Assembly (NCBI GenBank): GCA_002494135.1
Contig: DLBG01000067.1
Span: 1 to 13,136 of the forward strand
DNA from: Lachnospiraceae bacterium UBA7027
GTDB taxonomy: Bacteria > Bacillota > Clostridia > Lachnospirales > Lachnospiraceae
Reading direction: 5' to 3'
DNA: 13,136 bases
The translations under genes were made by a program, and so were the position numbers. The notes below the pieces were generated by a model. That model made no database searches. It was not told the origin of the DNA and saw only the letters and a list, made by a program, of their open reading frames with translations. Positions 5,044 through 10,564 of this stretch are shown here, piece after piece; the first letter of the stretch is position 1, and every line of letters starts with the position of its first letter.

Positions 5044-7098
5044 ATGATTATCAAATGCCCGAATTGCAACGGCGCACTGGAATTCGATGTAAAAAGCGGA
5101 ATGATGTACTGCAAATTCTGCGGTTCTTTTTTTACGGCAGAAGAGGTACCCATGCCGGAGACCGGTCGTGCAATGACTAATCCTGCACAGACCGAGGGCG
5201 TATCAGCCTGGTCACCGTCTGAGGTGTCGGATGAAGTCGGCAATTTTAATTCCGGAGTGCAGGCAACGGAATATATGGACTCAAAGGGTTATTATTCCGG
5301 TGTACAGGCAGCCGCATATACGGACTTACAAGGATCTTATCCCGGTGTGCAGAATAAGGTAAAAGAATCGGTCAAGGAACTGGAAAGATACCGGTTTAAT
5401 ATTACGCCGGAGGAACGCGAAGCCAACCGCAACAGATATTACGAAGAACAGCAAAAACTTGCGGAAGAATATCATAAACGGCCGAAACCCGACTATACAA
5501 AACCCTTTTCGGGAACCACCGTTTCCATTCACGATGTCGATTTGCCGGAAGTGGATCCCAACTATAATGTTTACGATTATTACGCAAAGCAGACGCAGCT
5601 TTCCGAAGAATACAACAGAAAGATTGAAAATGCGGATATCGATTATACGAAGCCTTTTGACGGAACCACCCGTGAAAATATGACATGGGACCAGGTGATC
5701 GAGGCCAACCTAAGAGACCGCGAAGCCAGAGCACAAATGGCCGACGAACTCAAAAAAATCGAGAAAAACTCGTATATGCGCGGACAACGTTCCGTCCTGA
5801 ATGACCCTTACGGCTATACCGTTTCCGTGAATCGGGCATTCAATAAATATCAGAAAAATGTCGACCGTAATTTGAAGATGGCCGGCAACGTCAGAACCGA
5901 TTCGACGGGAACTATCCCGGGCGGGCAGAATCCTCTGGAAGCAGCCACCGCCGGCATATATAACGCGGCAAGACCGAAGAAGGATTATATCTATACGAAA
6001 TCCGGTTCCCGTATTATTCAGAATACGGGAGGAATCTATCTTGTTACGGATGCCCCGCCCGATTACGGTGCGGATTTAATGGATAACAAAGTCTATACCT
6101 GTTCCACCTGCGGCGCGGAGCTTTGCCTTACCGGAGTGGAGACCTCCTCTTTCTGTGCATACTGCGGACAGCCTACCATTGCTTTTTCCCGTATGGAAAA
6201 ATGTACGAAACCGGACAGCATTATTCCGTTTGCGGTCACGAAGGATGAGGCACTTTCCCTGGTTCGGAAGCGCTTAAACAAAGGCGTTCTTGTACCGGAT
6301 GAAGTAAAGAATTTTGAAGTGGATAAACTTTGCGGTATTTATATTCCGTACTGGCTTTTCGATGCAAACTACACGGACAGCATGGTAATCAGAAGCCGTG
6401 TAAAATCGGGAAAAACCACGAAAATCAAACACTATCGCGTAAATACAAGCTGTAATCTGTTTTATTTTCCGGTGGATGCATCCAGAAATTTAAACGATTA
6501 TTCCTCAAGAAAACTGGATCCGTATGATTACAGCGGAATTCGTCCTTTTCATGTCAGTTACATGTCCGGATTCTATTCCGACCGTTTCGACATGTCTTCG
6601 GACCAGATGTCAACGACGGCTATGTTCCGTGCACAGTCCATGATGTATGAAAAGGCAAAACTCAAAGTTCCCGGTTCCCCGGTCGGTCTGGCGGATTCGG
6701 CTCCGATGTTTCATATCCGGAAGAAATACTATACCATGCTTCCTGCCTGGTTTCTGACTTTCCGCTATGATTTTAACACCTATACCATCATGGTAAACGG
6801 ACAGACCGGAAAGGTGGTAGGCGCTGTACCTTATGATAAGAAAAAGTTTTACGCAATCCTTTCTGCGGCGTTTGTCGCAGCAAGTGCAGTGGCAATTCCG
6901 TTGTCCATAGCATTGACAAAGGCTGTTTTTTCTTCCACGAGTTCGAGCAATTCCGGAAAAGCAATGGTGATTCCGATTGTTGCCGCGGGCTTCTTCTTCA
7001 TGATGGGTCATGCAAACTTCAAAAAATACAAGAAGAACATGGATCTGGCAAGAGAAGAGAAGATGACGGAATTTGTAAAGGAAAGACAGGAGGTATAA
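5044..7098 (+). CDS. Double zinc-ribbon membrane protein (TFIIB-type zinc-ribbon family), 684 residues
   Basis: The ATG at 5044 follows AAGGGG and gives MIIKCPNCNG; the in-frame TTG at 5020 lies upstream of that site. Ribbon 1 uses Cys5, Cys8, Cys23 and Cys26. Residues 70-103 are 15-residue repeats, each opening with GVQ (positions 71, 86, 101). Residues 132-209 hold a duplicated module ending in DYTKPF-GTT (150-159 and 200-209), with EEY-type helices before each copy. Ribbon 2 uses Cys353, Cys356, Cys371 and Cys374, followed by PDSIIPFAVTKDEAL and GIYIPYWLFDA, a layout seen in clostridial proteins often labelled TFIIB-type zinc ribbon or wrongly PriA-like. Two hydrophobic segments (about 603-625 and 640-656) lie near the C-terminus, then a charged tail. 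There are no helicase motifs. It is probably membrane-anchored with a large soluble N-terminal part. It has its own promoter, and the small membrane ORF at 7101 follows after two bases. Function is unknown. Confidence 0.88.
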   Translation: MIIKCPNCNGALEFDVKSGMMYCKFCGSFFTAEEVPMPETGRAMTNPAQTEGVSAWSPSEVSDEVGNFNSGVQATEYMDSKGYYSGVQAAAYTDLQGSYPGVQNKVKESVKELERYRFNITPEEREANRNRYYEEQQKLAEEYHKRPKPDYTKPFSGTTVSIHDVDLPEVDPNYNVYDYYAKQTQLSEEYNRKIENADIDYTKPFDGTTRENMTWDQVIEANLRDREARAQMADELKKIEKNSYMRGQRSVLNDPYGYTVSVNRAFNKYQKNVDRNLKMAGNVRTDSTGTIPGGQNPLEAATAGIYNAARPKKDYIYTKSGSRIIQNTGGIYLVTDAPPDYGADLMDNKVYTCSTCGAELCLTGVETSSFCAYCGQPTIAFSRMEKCTKPDSIIPFAVTKDEALSLVRKRLNKGVLVPDEVKNFEVDKLCGIYIPYWLFDANYTDSMVIRSRVKSGKTTKIKHYRVNTSCNLFYFPVDASRNLNDYSSRKLDPYDYSGIRPFHVSYMSGFYSDRFDMSSDQMSTTAMFRAQSMMYEKAKLKVPGSPVGLADSAPMFHIRKKYYTMLPAWFLTFRYDFNTYTIMVNGQTGKVVGAVPYDKKKFYAILSAAFVAASAVAIPLSIALTKAVFSSTSSSNSGKAMVIPIVAAGFFFMMGHANFKKYKKNMDLAREEKMTEFVKERQEV

Positions 7099-7100
7099 GT

Positions 7101-7292
7101 ATGATTGGTATATATTTTCTGGGAGTCGTTTTCGGACTTGCCATAGCGGCAGGGCTGGCTTATTTTATCGCAACTTCCGTTTTGGTTAAATCGAATGATT
7201 TCGGTGACGAACCGATTGATTTGCAGCAGTATGCGGGATATGATCCGATTTCCATAGAGAATCAGGGGGCCACTTCCACACCTTACGATTAA
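7101..7292 (+). CDS. Small single-helix membrane protein, 63 residues
   Basis: An excellent AGGAGGT (7088-7094), overlapping the end of the preceding gene, lies six bases before ATG 7101, so the ORF is very probably translated and coupled to the double zinc-ribbon gene. Residues 2-28 are one transmembrane helix rich in glycine and alanine (FLGVVFGLAIAAGLAYFIA). The remaining 35 residues are soluble and acidic (NDFGDEPIDLQQYAGYDPIS). The helix starts almost at the N-terminus, so it may be a signal anchor. I do not know a family. Tight spacing suggests it works with, or regulates, the zinc-ribbon membrane protein. The stop codon lies within a 16-bp perfect palindrome. Confidence 0.8.
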   Translation: MIGIYFLGVVFGLAIAAGLAYFIATSVLVKSNDFGDEPIDLQQYAGYDPISIENQGATSTPYD

Positions 7293-7298
7293 TCGTAA
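7283..7298 (+). repeat. 16-bp perfect palindrome before the secG promoter
   Basis: TTACGATTAATCGTAA is identical on both strands, covers the stop codon of the small membrane ORF, and ends six bases before the secG -35. There is no T-run, so it is not a normal terminator. A dimeric regulator operator is possible but unproven. Confidence 0.5.
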
Positions 7299-7304
7299 AA
7301 ATGC

Positions 7305-7333
7305 TTGCAAATTCCGAAACGGTATGATATATT
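7305..7333 (+). promoter_or_regulatory. Promoter for secG
   Basis: TTGCAA at 7305-7310 and TATATT at 7328-7333 are separated by 17 bases. A start near 7340 gives an approximately 80-base untranslated leader before the secG ATG at 7422. Confidence 0.7.
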
Positions 7334-7375
7334 ATGAGGGCTGATGTTTTATCGGCAATTGTTTTGGTTTTGTAT

Positions 7376-7410
7376 ATGCCGCCCGGGTGTGGTGCCTGTA
7401 AATGCGGCAT
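7376..7410 (+). promoter_or_regulatory. Leader stem next to the secG ribosome-binding site
   Basis: ATGCCGC (7376-7382) pairs with GCGGCAT (7404-7410), with a 21-base loop. The stem ends directly against GGAGGT (7411-7416), the secG ribosome-binding site, so folding could affect initiation. Any regulation is inferred. Confidence 0.4.
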
Positions 7411-7421
7411 GGAGGTAATTA

Positions 7422-7664
7422 ATGGTTATTCGTACTATCATTACGATTGTATTTATTATTGTTTGTGTTGCAATGTCAGCATTGGTTCTGATGCAGGAAG
7501 GCAAGTCGGACGGACTGGGCGCCATCAGCGGTACCACCTCTTCCGATACTTACTGGAGCAAGAACAAAGGCCGTTCCATGGAAGGTGTCATGATTAAGCT
7601 TACGGCAATCCTTTCCGCGGCATTTATTGTACTTGCGCTTGTCCTTAACCTGACAATGTTCTAG
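7422..7664 (+). CDS. secG: Preprotein translocase subunit SecG
   Basis: SecG is the small membrane subunit that joins SecYE in the Sec translocon and assists SecA-driven export. The 80-residue product has the family's usual length and layout: helix 1 at about 2-24 (IRTIITIVFIIVCVAMSALVLMQ), a cytoplasmic loop with EGKSDGLGAISGTTSSDTYWSKNKGRSMEG, and helix 2 at about 56-78. The LMQEGK-DGLGA..SG pattern before the loop and the loop's W-Kn-KG region are the recognisable SecG signature. The ATG at 7422 has GGAGGT at 7411-7416. It has its own promoter, is followed by a terminator, and precedes smpB. In many Firmicutes rnr lies between secG and smpB, but here it is absent. Confidence 0.95.
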   Translation: MVIRTIITIVFIIVCVAMSALVLMQEGKSDGLGAISGTTSSDTYWSKNKGRSMEGVMIKLTAILSAAFIVLALVLNLTMF

Positions 7665-7679
7665 GAAAAAGCTTTTTCA

Positions 7680-7712
7680 GAACCCTTGCGGACTCCGCAG
7701 GGGTTCTTTTTT
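7680..7712 (+). terminator. Intrinsic terminator between secG and smpB
   Basis: GAACCCTTGCG (7680-7690) pairs with CGCAGGGGTTC (7696-7706), one pair being G.U, around the loop GACTC, followed by TTTTTT at 7707-7712. It separates secG from smpB, so smpB needs its own promoter or read-through. Confidence 0.9.
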
Positions 7713-7726
7713 ATGCGTAGAAGGTG

Positions 7727-7732
7727 TATAAT
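7727..7732 (+). promoter_or_regulatory. Perfect -10 hexamer directly upstream of smpB
   Basis: TATAAT at 7727-7732 is seven bases from the smpB start. A start site at +7 would fall on the A of the ATG. The -35 is weak (TTCTTT at 7704-7709, spacer 17) and overlaps the secG terminator. Confidence 0.5.
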
Positions 7733-7738
7733 AATAAA

Positions 7739-8203
7739 ATGAGTAAAGGTGATAAAAAACTGATTGCGAACAACAAGAAAGTGTATCACGACTATTTTAT
7801 CGAGGAGACCTACGAAGCCGGTCTGGTGCTTCACGGTACCGAGGTGAAAAGCCTGCGTCTTGGAAAATGTTCGATTAAGGAATCCTTCCTTCGTATTGAG
7901 GACGGAGAGCTGTATGTATACGGCATGCACGTTTCGCCGTATGAAAAAGGCAATATCTTCAACAAGGATCCGCTCAGAACGCGGAAACTCCTTCTTCATA
8001 AGAGAGAGATTTTAAAACTTGTGGGGAAGGTTAAGGAAAAAGGATATACACTGGTTCCGATCGAAGTGTATTTTACCGACGGAAAGGCCAAGATGTTAAT
8101 CGGACTTGCCAAAGGTAAGAAACTTTACGATAAAAGAGAAGATCTGGCAAAGAAGGATGCAAAACGCGAAATGGAGCGTGCCTTCAAGGACAGAAATTCA
8201 TAA
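7739..8203 (+). CDS. smpB: SsrA-binding protein SmpB
   Basis: SmpB binds tmRNA and places its alanyl-tRNA-like end in the A site of ribosomes stalled on broken mRNA, starting trans-translation. The 154-residue product shows the family's diagnostic N-terminus: MSKGDKKLIANNKKVYHDYF, then FIEETYEAGLVLHGTEVKSLR, MHVSPYEKGN, DPLRTRKLLLHK and the basic C-terminal tail KDAKREMERAFKDRN. An in-frame GTG at 7724 could start it earlier, but alignment with known SmpB proteins (for example the Bacillus MPKG start) favours the ATG at 7739. No good Shine-Dalgarno precedes this ATG (AAGGTG at 7721-7726 is about 12 bases away), and a TATAAT sits right before it, so translation may be leaderless. The tmRNA gene follows 27 bases after the stop, the conserved partner arrangement. 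Confidence 0.97.
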   Translation: MSKGDKKLIANNKKVYHDYFIEETYEAGLVLHGTEVKSLRLGKCSIKESFLRIEDGELYVYGMHVSPYEKGNIFNKDPLRTRKLLLHKREILKLVGKVKEKGYTLVPIEVYFTDGKAKMLIGLAKGKKLYDKREDLAKKDAKREMERAFKDRNS

Positions 8204-8230
8204 GTTGTTTGCAGCTTAAAAACTGAATAC

Positions 8231-8568
8231 GGGGTAGTAAAGGTTTCGACAGGGGTAATGCAGCTGGAGAAGCTATCCGCAGACGATGCGTCAAATCGTA
8301 AACCTAAATATAAACGCTAACAACAGAGTAGCTTTAGCAGCCTAAGTGCTGCTTGTCCGCCCGGGTGCACCCGCACATCCGGATCCGGGCATCATCTTTG
8401 CGGGAAACGGCTTATGTTAAGCTTTGCGCATAGGTACGTATCATGAAGCTACCGGGACCGGCAGGGTGTTGTTCTCCTTTCGGTTTCGGGAATAAAGAAT
8501 GAACAACTACGATAGTAGAAGGACAGGGAATTTGCTTTTGGACACGGGTTCGACTCCCGTCTACTCCA
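8231..8568 (+). ncRNA. ssrA: Transfer-messenger RNA (tmRNA)
   Basis: tmRNA rescues stalled ribosomes and tags the unfinished protein for proteolysis. The 5' end GGGGTAG (8231-8237) pairs with CTACTCC (8561-8567) as a seven-base acceptor stem with one G.U. A T-arm is present: ACGGG, loop TTCGACT, CCCGT (8544-8560). A68-type discriminator A is at 8568, and CCA is not encoded (CGA follows), so it would be added by enzyme. The 5' region GGTTTCGACAGGGG is the conserved tmRNA D-like segment. The tag reading frame starts at GCT 8316 and ends at TAA 8343-8345, giving ANNRVALAA, with the expected hydrophobic ALAA end. The resume codon is inferred from the tag pattern. The region between tag and 3' end is compatible with pseudoknots. 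Length is about 338 bases, normal for tmRNA. Confidence 0.95.
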
Positions 8569-8631
8569 CGAACAGAGAATCCGGGCGAACCCGTTAAGGG
8601 CTCGACTCCCGCCGGATTGTCTCCACTTTGG

Positions 8632-8660
8632 ACTCCACGGCTTAAGCTGCGGAGTTTTTT
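8632..8660 (+). terminator. Intrinsic terminator after ssrA
   Basis: ACTCCACGGC (8632-8641) pairs with GCTGCGGAGT (8646-8655), loop TTAA, with one A-C mismatch and one G.U, followed by TTTTTT to 8660. Confidence 0.82.
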
Positions 8661-8661
8661 A

Positions 8662-8690
8662 ATGACAAAGTTCTTAAAAAAGTGTAAAAT
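8662..8690 (+). promoter_or_regulatory. Promoter for the glycosyltransferase operon
   Basis: ATGACA at 8662-8667 and TAAAAT at 8685-8690 are spaced by 17 bases. The predicted start is near 8697, about 26 bases before ATG 8723, just after the ssrA terminator. Confidence 0.65.
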
Positions 8691-8722
8691 ACTACATGGG
8701 AATTCAGATTAAGAGGCTAAAA

Positions 8723-9841
8723 ATGAATCAGATTACAATCATTGTTCCGTCATACAATCCGGACGACAAACTTCCCGAGGTCGTAAAAGGCCTGGTGGAA
8801 GGCGGATTCGAGGATATTCTGGTTATCAATGACGGCAGCAGGGAAGAGTGTTTGAAGTATTTCGAAGAGGTTTCGAAATACAGCGAAGTAACCGTACTTA
8901 CACATGAAGTGAATAAGGGAAAAGGCCGTGGGATGAAGACGGCTTTTTCGTATGTTTTAGAGAACCGTCCGGACAGTATCGGTGTGATTACCGTCGACGG
9001 CGACAACCAGCACACGGTGAAAGATATAAAATACATGGCCGAAAGGATGCTGGAAGATCCGCACAGTGTATTTATCGGTTGCCGCAATTTTAACGATCCG
9101 AAGGTTCCGTGGCGAAGCAAAACCGGAAATAAAATCACATCGTTTATTTTTAAATATGTCCTTTTGATTCCGATTACCGATACACAGACCGGCCTTCGCG
9201 GAACGCCGAAAGAGTACCTGCCGCAGATGATCGAGACGAAGGGCGAACGGTACGAATTCGAAACGGAGATGTTCTTTACGTTAAAGGATAAGGAGATTCC
9301 GTTTAAGGAAACGACCATCGAAACGGTTTATATCGAGGAAAACCAGACTTCTCATTTTCATCCGATCCGCGATTCCTGGAAGATTTACAAACTGATTCTT
9401 GCCTATATGTTTAAGCGGCTGTTGCGTTTCCTTAAATTCGTTGCAAGTTCGTTTGTATCGTTTTTAACGGACTGGGGCGTTTATTCCATCTGCCTTCTGA
9501 TGCTGACGGGCAGACTCGAAGAGAAGCTGACACTGGCCATTGCGGTAATAAGCGGTAAAGTGCTTTCGTCGATTTTGAATTTTACCCTGAACCGTAAAGT
9601 GGTGTTCGGGTCCGGTGAAAAGGTCGGAAGAACGCTTTTAAGATATTACACGCTCTGGGCCTGCCAGACGGCATTGTCCTACGGACTTATTTATGTCATT
9701 TCCCATATTCTCGGGCAGGATTCCCTTTTGATTAAGTGCCTGATCAAACCGGTGATTGATTTGCTTTTATTCCTGTTAAGTTACCAGATTCAGAAACGCT
9801 GGGTGTTCGGAATAAAGCCCGTTACTTCCGGGAAAAAATAA
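8723..9841 (+). CDS. GT-A family 2 glycosyltransferase fused to a GtrA-like membrane domain
   Basis: The start is ATG 8723, with AGAGG at 8712-8716 six bases upstream; an in-frame ATG at 8696 has no site and lies at the predicted transcript start. The 372-residue protein has an N-terminal GT2 catalytic domain (about 1-225): IIVPSYNPDDKLPEVV, NDGS at 36-39, the metal-binding DGD at 92-94, TDTQTGLRG at 152-160, and ERYEFETEM at 175-183. Residues about 228-365 form a GtrA-like membrane region of roughly four helices, with SFLTDWGVYSICLL, ISGKVLSSILNFTLNRKVVF and YQIQKRWVF, the typical GtrA ends. Such fusions resemble polyprenyl-phosphate sugar transferases that decorate wall or membrane glycans; the donor and lipid are not visible. 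The two-component genes follow after 19 bases, probably as one operon. Confidence 0.93.
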   Translation: MNQITIIVPSYNPDDKLPEVVKGLVEGGFEDILVINDGSREECLKYFEEVSKYSEVTVLTHEVNKGKGRGMKTAFSYVLENRPDSIGVITVDGDNQHTVKDIKYMAERMLEDPHSVFIGCRNFNDPKVPWRSKTGNKITSFIFKYVLLIPITDTQTGLRGTPKEYLPQMIETKGERYEFETEMFFTLKDKEIPFKETTIETVYIEENQTSHFHPIRDSWKIYKLILAYMFKRLLRFLKFVASSFVSFLTDWGVYSICLLMLTGRLEEKLTLAIAVISGKVLSSILNFTLNRKVVFGSGEKVGRTLLRYYTLWACQTALSYGLIYVISHILGQDSLLIKCLIKPVIDLLLFLLSYQIQKRWVFGIKPVTSGKK

Positions 9842-9860
9842 TAATACAGGGGAGTTATTC

Positions 9861-10538
9861 ATGGAGAAAAACACGATTCTTGTCGTAGACGATGAAAGCA
9901 GAATGCGAAAGCTGGTCAAAGATTTTCTTGTAAAATCGGACTTTGAAGTTTTGGAAGCCGGTGACGGGGAAGAAGCGCTTCGTATTTTTGAAAAGAATAA
10001 AGACATCCGTCTGATTCTGCTTGATGTTATGATGCCGAAGATGGACGGCTGGGATGTCTGCAGGGAAATCCGTAAAGTTTCCACGGTTCCCATCGTTATG
10101 CTGACCGCAAGAAGCGATGAAATGGACGAACTTCTGGGCTTTAAACTCGGTGTGGACGAATATATTTCCAAACCGTTCAGTCCGAAGATTCTGGTTGCGC
10201 GTGTGGAAGCAATCCTTCGCAGAAGTGCAGAAAAAATGGGCGAATCCATCGTGGAAGCGGGCGGTATTGTCATCGACAGAAACGCGCATATTGTTACGAT
10301 TGACGGGAATCCGATTGACTTAAGTTATAAGGAGTTTGAACTTCTGTCTTATTTTATCGAGAATGCCGGTGTGGCCCTTCCGAGAGAGAAAATCCTTAAC
10401 CAGGTGTGGAACTATGACTATTTCGGCGATGCAAGAACCATCGATACCCATGTAAAGAAACTCCGTTTCAAACTGGGTGAAAAAGGCGACATGATCAAGA
10501 CCATCTGGGGTCTGGGGTATAAATTCGAGGTTTCATGA
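9861..10538 (+). CDS. OmpR-family DNA-binding response regulator
   Basis: The 225-residue protein has an N-terminal receiver domain (about 4-118). Asp10-Asp11 bind magnesium, Asp55 in LILLDVMMP is the phosphoacceptor, Thr82 lies in VMLTA and Lys104 in SKPFSP. The C-terminal winged-helix domain (about 128-225) has DLSYKEFELLSYFIENAG, the RTIDTHVKKLRFKLG recognition helix region, and TIWGLGYKFE, all typical of OmpR/PhoB regulators. The ATG at 9861 follows AGGGGAG at 9848-9854. It would be phosphorylated by the kinase encoded next, starting 26 bases downstream. Targets are unknown; neighbouring envelope genes make a cell-surface response plausible. It resembles VanR or PhoP-like regulators in general design, but no closer identity can be claimed. 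Confidence 0.96.
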   Translation: MEKNTILVVDDESRMRKLVKDFLVKSDFEVLEAGDGEEALRIFEKNKDIRLILLDVMMPKMDGWDVCREIRKVSTVPIVMLTARSDEMDELLGFKLGVDEYISKPFSPKILVARVEAILRRSAEKMGESIVEAGGIVIDRNAHIVTIDGNPIDLSYKEFELLSYFIENAGVALPREKILNQVWNYDYFGDARTIDTHVKKLRFKLGEKGDMIKTIWGLGYKFEVS

Positions 10539-10564
10539 TTCTTTAGCATATCGGGGGGAAAGAT

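Noticed and set aside
7381..7415. GCCCGGGTGTGGTGCC in the secG leader resembles the 5' end of a tRNA-Leu.
   Set aside because: No anticodon arm, T-arm or matching acceptor 3' strand follows before secG, so it is not a tRNA; a chance resemblance is more likely.
7334..7597. An 87-codon + strand frame overlapping the leader and most of secG.
   Set aside because: Its ATG lies upstream of the predicted transcript start with no ribosome-binding site, and SecG motifs are in a different frame.
8728..9318. A 196-codon minus-strand open frame.
   Set aside because: It mirrors the glycosyltransferase domain, which has intact catalytic motifs on the + strand; no promoter or ribosome-binding site of its own is evident.
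9776..10289. Two minus-strand open frames of 144-165 codons opposite the response regulator.
   Set aside because: They are shadows of the strongly supported regulator gene; composition is low-complexity serine/phenylalanine and no start signal is visible.
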